Assembly (NCBI GenBank): GCA_031547885.1
Contig: JAVBRO010000038.1
Location: 1-64,000 of the forward strand
DNA: 64,000 nt
Source: UBA940 sp031547885
GTDB lineage: Bacteria; Bacteroidota; Bacteroidia; Bacteroidales; Rikenellaceae
Direction of reading: 5' to 3'
This document shows positions 1 to 7,416 of this stretch, piece after piece. A program made the position numbers and the translations under genes. Numbering within the stretch: position 1 is the first letter of the stretch; the number at the start of each line of letters is the position of its first letter. The notes beneath the pieces are model-generated. The model searched no databases and was not told where the DNA came from. It worked only from the letters and a program-made list of their open reading frames with translations.

Positions 1-632
1 AAGTCGAGGTACGCCTTGCCGCTTTCGCTGCGGGCCTTGACCGCTTCGGGCTTCGGCACGAGGAAGCTGGCGGCGAAGCGCATCTCATAGACTTTGTCGG
101 GAATCCGGGTGTCCGGGTTGCGGTTTTCCATGTTCGAGGCCAACAGTTCGAAGTGCATCGGAACCAGCGGCCCGTTGCATTCGCATTGCTCCTCGTTCAC
201 GCCGATCACCGCCCGCTTCATCCAGTCCTCGTAGGGGACGGTCACCGAATAGCGGTACGAGCGCGGGGCGTTCTTCTCTCCGGCGTTTATCACGTTGCCC
301 ACGTAGACAGGCTCCCGTTTCAGGGCCACGAGGCGGCGGTAGGCGCGGGCGCGGTTCTTCCCGTTGATCATGATCGAGGGCAGCTCCATCTCCACGTTGG
401 CCGCCTCGCTCTTCATCACGGGGCGCAGCAACACGTAGGCGCGGCGGGACACTTCGGCTTGTCCCAATTCGACGTCCATACCGACGGTCACGAGGTCGCC
501 CTGGCGGTAGAAATCCGTCTGGCGGATCGTTACCCGGCCCGTGGCGTACTGCCCGGCGGCGGGCAGTACGGCCATCATAAGGCCAAGCGCAAGTAAGGTT
601 TGGGTTATTCTGGTGCGTATCATCTTCTTCAT
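1..632 (-). CDS. DUF3868-family exported protein (partial, C-terminus outside window)
   Basis: The reading frame starts at 632 with a signal peptide (MKKMIRTR, hydrophobic run, cleavage near AAGQ) and stays open to the window edge, so about 210 residues are visible and the C-terminus is missing. Its N-terminal region resembles the protein at 34450-35577, which also sits next to a DUF3575 protein; on that basis I assign DUF3868, a family of Bacteroidetes envelope proteins of unproven role often found near fimbrial genes. It lies 3 bp downstream of the STN-DUF3575 gene and is surely cotranscribed with it. A CEC motif falls near residue 145. Family assignment is by resemblance only; that it is a real exported protein is well supported. 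Confidence 0.7.
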   Translation of the reverse strand, partial: MKKMIRTRITQTLLALGLMMAVLPAAGQYATGRVTIRQTDFYRQGDLVTVGMDVELGQAEVSRRAYVLLRPVMKSEAANVEMELPSIMINGKNRARAYRRLVALKREPVYVGNVINAGEKNAPRSYRYSVTVPYEDWMKRAVIGVNEEQCECNGPLVPMHFELLASNMENRNPDTRIPDKVYEMRFAASFLVPKPEAVKARSESGKAYLD

Positions 633-635
633 AAA

Positions 636-1667
636 CTATTTAATGAAATAAATCAGCGAAAATCCCACTCCGGTCAGTCCCCAATAGTTCTGCGTGTAGT
701 TGCCCAGGCTCTTGCCCGGATGCCCGGCGGCGTCCTTCTGCGGCGGGTACTTGTCGTAATCGAGGTGCGCCCAGCCGCCGCTTATGGTAGCCTCCAGACT
801 CCAGCGCTTGCCCACCATCCATTGGTAGCCGTAGGAGATACCCGCGCCGGCCAGCCAGCCGTCGTAGCGGTACTCGCGCATCTTGTCGGAGAAAGGTTTG
901 GGGAGGTTGTTGACGTTATACTCGGCGTAAAAAGCGTTCACCCCGAAGAAGTGGCCGTTGAAGGCTTCGCACGTCCACCAGCGCATTTCGGGCTTGAAGG
1001 TAAAGTTGCGCCACTTGCGGTTGTCCTTGAAGTCCCAGATGTTGTAAGTGATGGGCAGATCGAGTGTGAAAGAATGCCCCGTGCGGATCTCCGCGCCGAT
1101 GCTGATCGTGGCCGTAGCGTCGGCCAGCAGGTTGCTCTTCAGGGCGATCAGCGGCAGCCCGGTCAGGCGCGAGGCGCTCTGGTAACCGCCGCGCGGGGCC
1201 TTGTCTGGCTCCGGGACGGGCGTGACCACCACCCGCTCCACCACCACGGGCGTCAGCACGGGCTGCACCTTCTCCGGCGTGTTGTCCACGACGGGTTCAA
1301 TGACCGGGGCTGGTTTCGGGGCCACCACACGCGGTTGCGGCGCGACGCGCAGGAAGATGTAGTTGCCCTGCATTTCGTAAGTCTGTCCCGTCCCGGCAAG
1401 TATGCGGGTGAGGATCTCCTTTGCCGTTCCTTCGGCTCGTGGCAGGGTGACCGGTTTCGATGTGTCGAGTTTCTGTGCCGTGAAAGCCACGACCAGTCCG
1501 GTTTGGGCCTCGATCTGCTTGATCGCTTCGCCGATGGTGGTTGTGCGGCTGGCAAGCGTCACTTTTTGTTCCTGGGCGGCGAGGGTTCCGGTCGCCATAA
1601 TGCCCATTGCCAGCATCAATGCAAACCTTGCCCGAAGGCCCGCCGGCCGTTTATTAAAAAACTTCAT
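636..1667 (-). CDS. STN domain - DUF3575 fusion protein
   Basis: 343 residues. A signal peptide (residues 1-31, ending LAAQ) is followed by an STN domain (about 32-105: TIGEAIKQIEAQTGLVVAF, then KEILTRILAGTGQTYEMQG), the short N-terminal domain of secretins and TonB receptors that signals to anti-sigma factors. A Pro/Val-rich linker (110-160) leads to a C-terminal DUF3575 module (about 165-343) with beta-barrel-like aromatic strands (RWWTCEAFNGHFFGVNAFYAEY) that matches the free-standing DUF3575 protein at 35584-36183. It lies 23 bp after fecR and 3 bp before the DUF3868 gene. The arrangement suggests that the outer-membrane arm of a FecR/sigma relay is carried by a DUF3575 barrel rather than a TonB receptor; that role is inference. 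Confidence 0.8.
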   Translation of the reverse strand: MKFFNKRPAGLRARFALMLAMGIMATGTLAAQEQKVTLASRTTTIGEAIKQIEAQTGLVVAFTAQKLDTSKPVTLPRAEGTAKEILTRILAGTGQTYEMQGNYIFLRVAPQPRVVAPKPAPVIEPVVDNTPEKVQPVLTPVVVERVVVTPVPEPDKAPRGGYQSASRLTGLPLIALKSNLLADATATISIGAEIRTGHSFTLDLPITYNIWDFKDNRKWRNFTFKPEMRWWTCEAFNGHFFGVNAFYAEYNVNNLPKPFSDKMREYRYDGWLAGAGISYGYQWMVGKRWSLEATISGGWAHLDYDKYPPQKDAAGHPGKSLGNYTQNYWGLTGVGFSLIYFIK

Positions 1668-1690
1668 TTCCTATTTGGCTTTGTTAGTAA

Positions 1691-2788
1691 TCATTTTTTT
1701 GCCGTTACTTTCACCTTGTCGTCCCCGATGGAGAAATCCAGGTCGAGGTTTATATTCTCCAGAATCGACATGGCGGTTTCGATGTTCTCGCGGCCGTCGA
1801 AACGGAAAGTGTAGGCAGTATTCAGGTCGAGCAGCTCGTCTGTCTCCACCTTGACGCCCCAATACCACTCAATGGCGCGGAACACCTCGCAAAGTGGTGT
1901 GTTTGTGAACGTCAGTCGTTGTGCAATCCACTCCGGCAGTATGGCGACCGTCTCTTCGATCTTGTACTCGCCCGTGGCGTTGTTGTAGACCAGGCGCTTG
2001 CCCGGCCCCATCTGTATTTCTGTCACGCCGTCCCCTTTGATGCCGTCGATCCTGACCTGCCCCGTGTAAAGGGTGACGATGGTGAATTGCTTATCCGGCG
2101 CGGATTCTACATTGAAAGACGTACCCAGCACGTTCACGTTCAGGTGGGGTGTTTCAACCACAAACTGCCGGAGGCTGTCTTTGGCAACGTTCAGATAGAC
2201 TTCGCCTTTAGCCAATACCACACGACGTTTGTCGCCGGCGTTGAAATCCTCGGCATGGCTGATCTCGCTTCCCGGACGGATAAACAGATCCGTGCCGTCC
2301 GCAAGGTCGATGCGGCCTTGAGCGCCCAGCGTATCGGGAACAGCCATTGTCACCATCGCAATCTGCGGTGCGGGCTGCGGACGCGAGAACCAGAGCCACG
2401 AGGCCCCGGCGATCATCAGCACCGGAATCATAACAGCGGCGACACGCCACATCCGGCTGCCTGTAAGCAGTCGGCGGGTGGTATTCGTTTTGGCGACCGT
2501 AGGCTGGTTGTATATCTTCCGGGCCAGCCTGTCATACTCATCGTCGCTCATCTCCTGCAGGCCCAATCGTTTGCTTACCTCTTCGAAAGAACGGTACGCC
2601 TCTTCGGGCGGGGTTTCCTGAAACTGGAAGCCCTCCTCGAAGAAGCGGTACAAAGCCTCATGCTTCGCTTTACCTCCTCTGCCGCTGATAAGCCATCTGC
2701 GAATATCCTTCATTAATTCATCGTCTAACGTGCCACTGAAATAAGCGGCAAGGATCTCCAATGCCCTTCTATATGCTGCTTCGCTCAT
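1691..2788 (-). CDS. FecR-family anti-sigma factor
   Basis: 365 residues with the usual FecR layout. The cytoplasmic N-terminal region (1-115) binds the sigma factor. One membrane segment follows around 115-137 (MWRVAAVMIPVLMIAGASWL), then a periplasmic FecR domain (about 150-245; GSEISHAEDF, then VVLAKGEVYLNVAKD and VNVLGTSFNV) and a C-terminal DUF4974-type segment (about 285-362, LTFTNTPLCEVFRAIEWYW). Such proteins hold an ECF sigma factor inactive until an STN-bearing outer-membrane partner signals. Both partners are adjacent: the sigma gene upstream (3105-3752) and the STN-DUF3575 gene 23 bp downstream. The 316-bp gap to the sigma gene shows no TAnnTTTG element, so this gene may be read from a promoter used by its own ECF factor. 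Confidence 0.92.
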   Translation of the reverse strand: MSEAAYRRALEILAAYFSGTLDDELMKDIRRWLISGRGGKAKHEALYRFFEEGFQFQETPPEEAYRSFEEVSKRLGLQEMSDDEYDRLARKIYNQPTVAKTNTTRRLLTGSRMWRVAAVMIPVLMIAGASWLWFSRPQPAPQIAMVTMAVPDTLGAQGRIDLADGTDLFIRPGSEISHAEDFNAGDKRRVVLAKGEVYLNVAKDSLRQFVVETPHLNVNVLGTSFNVESAPDKQFTIVTLYTGQVRIDGIKGDGVTEIQMGPGKRLVYNNATGEYKIEETVAILPEWIAQRLTFTNTPLCEVFRAIEWYWGVKVETDELLDLNTAYTFRFDGRENIETAMSILENINLDLDFSIGDDKVKVTAKK

Positions 2789-3104
2789 TGTTCAATGGTT
2801 TTTGTCGTTTCATCATAAGTTTGTAAAAGATGGCCGGTGCTGGGCAGAGCGGGAATGTGTGCCCCTCTATATTGAATACCCGACCTACACCCATTTCTAT
2901 CAATTTTTCTGAAACTTTTTTCGTTCAATTTCTTCATATCGCTTTATATCAATTAGTTATCCTTGTAAAAAACTTTATTTTTTTATCCGGCCACCGTTCG
3001 TAAAGGTGCAGGTTCAGACTGTGCAATGAAATTTGCACGGTTCGGAAATGTATATAAGTTGGATTTGTCAGGCGGAGTGATATCTCACGCCCTTGTGGAG
3101 TGCT
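2789..3104. other. Intergenic region between sigma factor and fecR
   Basis: No coding sequence is supported here. The part nearest the sigma gene contains a small hairpin (GTGCAA ... TTGCAC near 3022-3038) and a poly-T/A-rich tract around 2966-2981. No TAnnTTTG element is seen in either orientation. If fecR has its own promoter it is probably read by the neighbouring ECF sigma factor, but no operator can be named from sequence alone. Confidence 0.5.
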
Positions 3105-3752
3105 TTACCAATTGCCCGGCAGCAAGGCCATAAATACGAGCATGGCTTGGACGGCTTTCTCGATATCCTTTTTCGCACGGGAGATATGGTTGGTTACCGC
3201 CGCTTTGTCCATATTCATCCGGCGGGCGATCTCGTCATAGCTCATGTCCTCGTCGTGATGCATAAGGTAGATTTCCTTGCGCAACCTGGGCATTGAGGCA
3301 ATGGCGATCCTGTGCGTGATCTCCGTCTGATACGCAATGTATTCCTCGTCCGAAGCAAACTCTTCGTCATTGGTCGCCACGCCACAGGCCAGATAGCTGT
3401 CCTCCGTGTTTTTCTTGCGGATAAAATTGTATGCGTTATTCCGGGCGAGCTTGAAGATGTACGCCTTGAGTCCCTTGTCGGGATCGAGAATCTCCCTTTT
3501 CTCCCATATCTTGATGAAGGCGTCCTGGGTGAGATCCTCGGCGTCGTCGGGGGAACAGATCAGGGAGTTAATGAAATTATAGATGGACTTGTAGTAGTGG
3601 AGATAGAATTCCCTGTAGCCTGCCTGGTTTCCGTCACGGATGGCTTCGATGATCTGGCGGGGAACATCCCTGAATGTTGATTGCGTTCCGTTTTTCGGAT
3701 TTTCTGTTTCGGAATGAAATTGGTGTCTGATGAGTAAATTTTTATCGTTCAT
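3105..3752 (-). CDS. ECF-type RNA polymerase sigma factor
   Basis: 215 residues. Region 2 (about 50-115) shows the ECF hallmarks FYLHYYKSIYNFINSLI, DAEDLTQDAFIKIWEKR and a KAYIFKLARNNAYNFIRKK segment. Region 4 (about 155-205) ends with the DNA-binding helix-turn-helix YDEIARRMNMDKAAVTNHI followed by SRAKKDIEKAV. It recruits RNA polymerase to promoters of its own regulon, probably including the fecR/STN-DUF3575 genes downstream. The N-terminal 28 residues lack family resemblance, so a start further inside is possible; I kept the first ATG because nothing decides between them. Confidence 0.93.
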   Translation of the reverse strand: MNDKNLLIRHQFHSETENPKNGTQSTFRDVPRQIIEAIRDGNQAGYREFYLHYYKSIYNFINSLICSPDDAEDLTQDAFIKIWEKREILDPDKGLKAYIFKLARNNAYNFIRKKNTEDSYLACGVATNDEEFASDEEYIAYQTEITHRIAIASMPRLRKEIYLMHHDEDMSYDEIARRMNMDKAAVTNHISRAKKDIEKAVQAMLVFMALLPGNW

Positions 3753-3772
3753 GCTCTCGGTTTGTTACGGTG

Positions 3773-3915
3773 ACTAACGAAATTCGGGCTTGTTATATTT
3801 TACTGACATATAATCAGATACCCAAAGAGCAATAAAATCTCTCACAGTTATCCCTTGTACGTCAGTTGGATGCGATCCTAAAAAAGCGGCCCCGCTTTTT
3901 ACGAATTTCGTTAGT
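3773..3915. repeat. 14-bp inverted repeat flanking the sigma-gene promoter region
   Basis: ACTAACGAAATTCG at 3773-3786 recurs as its exact reverse complement at 3902-3915. The two arms bracket the region where the sigma gene promoter must lie and the terminator of the neighbouring ncRNA. It could be a pair of operator sites or a relic of a small insertion; nothing else decides. Confidence 0.5.
3881..3900 (-). terminator. Intrinsic terminator of the 6S-like ncRNA
   Basis: AAAAAGCGG and CCGCTTTTT form a GC-centred hairpin. Read on the minus strand it is followed by a run of six T. It closes the transcription unit that begins at the TATATTTG promoter near 4170. Confidence 0.75.
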
Positions 3916-4160
3916 TATTTTGTTACTCCAGACCTCGAACTACCTCTCTTCTTAACCGTCGAAAACGCAAAAGCGTGGCATTCCTCACCCCGCGTACCAG
4001 CACCGGCCAAGGTAGCTGTGTAAAGAGAGCAATTCATACCACGCTATACGATGTCGTATAGACATGAGTTTACTTGCCCGATTCTTTACACTCCTTGTTA
4101 AACTTGGCCGGTTTCGTACGCGAGTCAATCGGTATATGTCTGTCCGCCGTATCCCGACGG
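3881..4160 (-). ncRNA. Rod-shaped non-coding RNA, 6S-like candidate
   Basis: A complete transcription unit without a credible reading frame: a TATATTTG promoter (4167-4174, minus), about 280 nt, and an intrinsic terminator (3881-3900). The RNA folds into one long interrupted rod. The outer pairing is 4155-4160 with 3956-3961. Then come 7 bp (4116-4122 with 3991-3997), an asymmetric loop, 9 bp (4103-4111 with 4003-4011), 9 bp (4083-4091 with 4018-4026) and an apical 7-bp stem with a 4-nt loop (4044-4061). Long rods with a central bubble are typical of 6S RNA, which binds sigma70 holoenzyme; the Bacteroidales-1 RNA family was also described with a Bacteroidetes promoter and terminator. Identity with either is inference; that this is a structured RNA gene is well supported. 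Confidence 0.72.
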
Positions 4161-4464
4161 GCGCTACAAATATAGCCAAAAAATGAATTTGGCTTAACTT
4201 TCTGCGATCAAAATAAATAGTCAGGTATTTTGCGACAGACGGAATATGGCCGAAATTGGCTTTACTTGTGCCATCCCTCACGCGGGCCGAGGAATAAACG
4301 GCGTCTGATTTCACAATATTGTCTGAAAGTGAAACGGTTAGATTTTGCATCCCATTTAAGTTGTTTGCATACAGGGCGTTGTGTGCCCTGTGGCGGCAAA
4401 CATAACATCACTTTCCGGCACACGCAAGTTGTAGCGGAATTATTTTTAGCTCAAACTAAAACCA
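4161..4464. other. Non-coding gap with ncRNA promoter and a two-part hairpin
   Basis: The promoter of the 6S-like RNA is at 4167-4174. At 4362-4402 there is a strong hairpin: outer stem TGTTTGC/GCAAACA, inner stem ACAGGGC/GCCCTGT, loop GTTGTGT. It lies just downstream of the NERD gene (minus strand, ending at 4465) and could be its 3' processing or termination structure, although no T-run follows. The reading frames here have no family resemblance or signal sequence and are treated as chance. Confidence 0.5.
4167..4174 (-). promoter_or_regulatory. -7 promoter element (TATATTTG) of the 6S-like RNA
   Basis: Exact match to the Bacteroidetes TAnnTTTG element on the minus strand, placed so that transcription begins near 4160, exactly at the outer stem of the rod-shaped RNA. 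Confidence 0.75.
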
Positions 4465-5208
4465 CTATCTGTTCAACGTATATTTACACTTTGGATAGTT
4501 AGCGCATCCGTAGAAACTGCCGTACTGTCCACGCCTGGCCACCAAGTCCGCGCCGCAACGAGGGCATACCAACGACCGCTCGGCATTCTCGCTTTTGTAG
4601 GCTTGACGCCGGGCGTGATGAACATGGATTTTCTTCGCGGCTTTGTCCGGCCCGCTCATGGCCGACAACTTGCCTGCGATGTCATCGACCTCTCCGGCGG
4701 ACAGGCAGGACGTTCCGCTGCGGCCCATAATCGTCCGGGGCAGTTCCCAGCCATAGATAACGGGAATGGAGGAATAGACATTCTTCAACTCCGCGCTGCC
4801 GGTAAAGGCGATGATAGGGTGGTAGATCGCCTGCGGGTACTCCCGCAGGATATTTCTGACGGCTCGGATATGCCCGGCGTTCTGTTTGATGGGATTCCGA
4901 AACTTATTCTTGTAGCTGTAGATTGTTTGTGTCCAATATTCCGAATTCTCGCCGCCGTGGATCCATCCCTTGTAGTGCTTGGTCTCGATCACAAAAATCC
5001 CGAACCGCGAGACGACGATGTGGTCGATCTGGTTACTATGGCCGTGGCTCGTGATGAGGACATCGTTGATGACCCGGTACTCTTCGCGGTCGAGTTTCGA
5101 GAGTTGACGGGCGGCTTTGGCTTCGCCTACAGTACCCTTGATCTTGGGCATATTCAGCCTCAAAATCAAAAGCAGGACTACAACTCCGATAATCACGATA
5201 ATCCCCAT
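4465..5208 (-). CDS. NERD-domain nuclease with C-terminal zinc ribbon
   Basis: 247 residues from the chosen start. A membrane anchor (residues 2-18, GIIVIIGVVVLLLILRL) precedes a NERD domain (about 25-140), a PD-(D/E)XK-fold family. The catalytic pattern is visible: D62 in NQIDHIVV and E75-x-K77 in GIFVIETKHYKGW. The C-terminus is a topoisomerase-type zinc ribbon (about 212-247) with CPRC ... CANYPKC. It is likely a membrane-tethered DNA-processing enzyme; its substrate is unknown. The longest frame starts at 5232, but the TATCTTTG promoter at 5230-5237 puts transcription start near 5223, so I use the ATG at 5208. It is divergent from the zinc/PD-(D/E)XK gene, suggesting co-regulation. NERD proteins occur both as housekeeping and defence genes, so a defence role is only possible. 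Confidence 0.85.
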   Translation of the reverse strand: MGIIVIIGVVVLLLILRLNMPKIKGTVGEAKAARQLSKLDREEYRVINDVLITSHGHSNQIDHIVVSRFGIFVIETKHYKGWIHGGENSEYWTQTIYSYKNKFRNPIKQNAGHIRAVRNILREYPQAIYHPIIAFTGSAELKNVYSSIPVIYGWELPRTIMGRSGTSCLSAGEVDDIAGKLSAMSGPDKAAKKIHVHHARRQAYKSENAERSLVCPRCGADLVARRGQYGSFYGCANYPKCKYTLNR

Positions 5209-5229
5209 ACACAAATCGTTGGATTCATA

Positions 5230-5237
5230 CAAAGATA
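5230..5237 (-). promoter_or_regulatory. -7 promoter element of the NERD gene
   Basis: CAAAGATA on the plus strand is TATCTTTG on the minus strand. It overlaps the longest NERD reading frame and therefore argues for the inner start codon at 5208. Confidence 0.75.
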
Positions 5238-5258
5238 TTCAATATTGCTATTAAACAT

Positions 5259-5266
5259 TATCTTTG
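5259..5266 (+). promoter_or_regulatory. -7 promoter element of the zinc/PD-(D/E)XK gene
   Basis: Exact TATCTTTG. It sits only 5 bp before the first ATG (5271), which would then be upstream of or at the transcript start; the ATG at 5310 gives a normal 5' UTR of about 37 nt. With the minus-strand copy at 5230 it forms a compact back-to-back promoter pair. Confidence 0.75.
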
Positions 5267-5309
5267 CTTTATGAACGGTTACGAAACCATCCATATAAAA
5301 GACGCCCGT

Positions 5310-6755
5310 ATGATACGATGCGGCAATCAGGAAATCCTGTATTGCAATGCATCGTTCTATAAACGGCCGTATGCTATTACCCCGACAGAAGGCGAAGCGC
5401 ACGATTTTAGGCAATGTACGGGCTGCCAAGCGGTCAGGGCCAGAATTGTTGAGCTATTGACGGAACGCCATAAGAATTTCCCCAACTGCTGTGACTTTCA
5501 TAGCAAACTGAATACTCTGCCAGAATTTAATCCCGCTCATTTCGAAGGCATCTGTGAGTCGGTAGCCGACAAAATTATCTATGCCTACCAGCATATATTA
5601 AATCATCAAAATTCCGATGATTGGAAAAAAGAGATATCGGATTACCTGGAATACGCGAAGGACAGCTTCGGATCCTTCCCTTATGAATGCGGGCCTCCTC
5701 TGTATTACGAAACCTTCAGGGAGGATCTGATTCATATTTTAGAAAACAACGAGACTACTGTCAAGAAGAATGTTTTGGCGTTTGTCAAGCAATCATTGAC
5801 GGAGAAAGCTGGCGATTCAAATCCCGAAGCTGGCAAACCTTTAGAACTGCTGATAAAGCTATATAATAGATGGTTGGAGGTTTTTCCGTTCGAACTTCCC
5901 GTTTTCTCGAAAGCGAAGGAGTATTGCCAGAACGTGATTCCCTTGTTCGCTAAAGAGGTACAGGTCAATAAATATTCAAATATTGCCAAAGCCACCCTGT
6001 ACACAGAAGACATGATGGCCGACTTCTTATTAAGAATGTCCAATGACTTATTGAGCCGGGTCGACTTAACCCAGATCAATAATGATTTGGCTGCCCTATA
6101 TGTTGAACAGGTAGTCCGGAAAAGATATCAGATCAAAAACAAAAAATTATTTGCATCTTACTCTAAAAAGGAAGTACGGTACGTTGACCTGATAACAAAA
6201 TGGTTGAAAATCCAGCAGGAGTTTTTTAACGAACTGAAGGCGGCCAATGCGCTGCCCGCTCCTCCGGCGGGTGATAAATGCGACAACTCGTATTCCGAAT
6301 CGCTGGCCCGAATAGCCTACCTCAAGGACGTGATTGAAAACAAAGACGGTTATAAGGTTTTTTGGGAGGGCGACGTTTTGGCTGTCAATGAGAAAAAGGT
6401 TCAGACCCTTTTCGACTTCACCTGGTATAACACCTCATTCGACAAAAACAGAGAGGTCGGCAATGGCCGGGGATTTGTCGATTTTACTGTTTCGAAGGGC
6501 AGCGTAGACAAAACCGTTATAGAATTTAAACTGGCCAGCAACAGTAAACTCAAATCGAATTTACAGCATCAACTCCACATTTATAAAACGGCCAACGCAG
6601 CCTCTCATTCAATAAATGTCATTTTTGCCTTTACGAAACAAGAGGTCGCAAAAGTGGAGCGCATTTGGGGCGAGCTGAAATTAGCCGGAAATAAAGATAT
6701 TATCCTCATTGATTGCAGGAAAGACAATAAGACGTCTGCCTCCAAAGTGCGTTGA
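5310..6755 (+). CDS. Uncharacterised zinc-motif protein with C-terminal PD-(D/E)XK nuclease-like domain
   Basis: 481 residues, AT-rich relative to its neighbours and without a signal peptide. The N-terminus carries a likely zinc site: C36xxC39 (RQCTGCQAV) followed by CC at 60-61 and H64 (FPNCCDFHSKL). The middle (about 90-330) is helical with no family I recognise. The C-terminal 120 residues show a PD-(D/E)XK nuclease pattern: D391 in GRGFVDFTV, E405-x-K407 in VIEFKLAS, then NLQHQLHIYK, the Q..Y helix typical of restriction-like nucleases. It is divergent from the NERD nuclease gene across a 37-bp promoter pair. I infer a cytoplasmic DNA- or RNA-cleaving role, possibly in phage defence. The alternative start at 5271 adds 13 residues. 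Confidence 0.8.
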   Translation: MIRCGNQEILYCNASFYKRPYAITPTEGEAHDFRQCTGCQAVRARIVELLTERHKNFPNCCDFHSKLNTLPEFNPAHFEGICESVADKIIYAYQHILNHQNSDDWKKEISDYLEYAKDSFGSFPYECGPPLYYETFREDLIHILENNETTVKKNVLAFVKQSLTEKAGDSNPEAGKPLELLIKLYNRWLEVFPFELPVFSKAKEYCQNVIPLFAKEVQVNKYSNIAKATLYTEDMMADFLLRMSNDLLSRVDLTQINNDLAALYVEQVVRKRYQIKNKKLFASYSKKEVRYVDLITKWLKIQQEFFNELKAANALPAPPAGDKCDNSYSESLARIAYLKDVIENKDGYKVFWEGDVLAVNEKKVQTLFDFTWYNTSFDKNREVGNGRGFVDFTVSKGSVDKTVIEFKLASNSKLKSNLQHQLHIYKTANAASHSINVIFAFTKQEVAKVERIWGELKLAGNKDIILIDCRKDNKTSASKVR

Positions 6756-6787
6756 CCTAAATTTTCATAAATCATACAATACACCAC

Positions 6788-7084
6788 TCATAATCTATCA
6801 TATTGACTTTGTGGCAAATATAGATCATGCAATGACTTGAAATAAGGTGAAAGATAATTCCCGTTGGCTTTCCTGTCTATAAACTGATCCCGGATTCGGT
6901 AAATTTCAGAGTATGGTACATACATTCGACTTCCAACCCTTACCAATCGGATGTAACGGTTGTTTCTCCATCTTTCAATGGTTCTGTAGCTGATTCCCAA
7001 TACGGCGGCAGCTTGGTCTTTTGTCAACAATTTAGCATTGTCATCATAGATCCCCTCTCTAATTTTTCTCTGTGCTTTTCCCAT
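6788..7084 (-). CDS. Small HTH DNA-binding protein (excisionase/MerR-like helix-turn-helix)
   Basis: 98 residues. The centre (about 20-62) is an HTH_17/excisionase-type fold: LTKDQAAAVLGISYRTIERW, then NRYIRLVRVGSRMYVPYSEI, i.e. helix-turn-helix followed by a wing. Such proteins act as excisionases of integrative elements or as small regulators. No integrase gene lies in the window, but tRNA-Asp-like att remnants occur 300 bp away, so a mobile-element origin is plausible. It converges with the PD-(D/E)XK gene (33-bp gap) and is read from a TATCTTTG promoter at 7169-7176, leaving an 85-nt leader. AT-rich like its neighbour. Confidence 0.85.
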   Translation of the reverse strand: MGKAQRKIREGIYDDNAKLLTKDQAAAVLGISYRTIERWRNNRYIRLVRVGSRMYVPYSEIYRIRDQFIDRKANGNYLSPYFKSLHDLYLPQSQYDRL

Positions 7085-7168
7085 GATACATGATTTTTTA
7101 GTGAGTAATTCGTTAAGTCTAAAGTAACATGATTATGTGGAACAAGCAAGTCTTTTGAGAATATAATT

Positions 7169-7176
7169 CAAAGATA
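7169..7176 (-). promoter_or_regulatory. -7 promoter element of the HTH gene
   Basis: TATCTTTG on the minus strand, about 85 bp ahead of the HTH start codon. Confidence 0.65.
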
Positions 7177-7200
7177 TACAGGATATTGCGACTTTTCTAT

Positions 7201-7208
7201 TATCTTTG
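7201..7208 (+). promoter_or_regulatory. -7 promoter element of a candidate ncRNA
   Basis: Exact TATCTTTG on the plus strand, 25 bp from the opposing HTH promoter. It directs transcription into 7215-7445, where the only ATG opens a frame of seven codons. Confidence 0.6.
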
Positions 7209-7382
7209 GACAACCCTATAAGAGTAATCGTATCCAAAAAAAGGAAAACACGTTATAGAGCGACAAAGTTTCGTAACCAGCTCGTAACTGAAACTCCAAA
7301 TGGGGATACGCTTGCTGGAGTGAACCGCGGACAGACCGCCGTCACGCTGGGATTTAGGGCGAAATATCAAAAATCCCGTCCG

Positions 7383-7403
7383 ATCCCGTCCATTCCGCAA
7401 AAA
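7383..7403 (+). repeat. tRNA-Asp 3'-end fragment, copy 1 (candidate att site)
   Basis: Twenty-one bases identical to 7580-7600 and matching the T-arm 3' strand plus acceptor strand of a typical bacterial tRNA-Asp (TCCCGTCCATTCCG). No tRNA body lies upstream. Integrases that use tRNA genes leave exactly such 3' fragments at the distal end of the inserted element. Confidence 0.5.
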
Positions 7404-7416
7404 GTAAACAATGTGC

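Noticed and set aside
600..1814. Plus-strand frame of 404 codons opposite the STN-DUF3575 gene
   Set aside because: It is antisense to two well-supported genes with signal peptide and domains, and runs across their junction.
3985..4350. Minus-strand frame of 121 codons in the gap before the NERD gene
   Set aside because: It covers the promoter and rod-shaped structure of the ncRNA and has no family resemblance.
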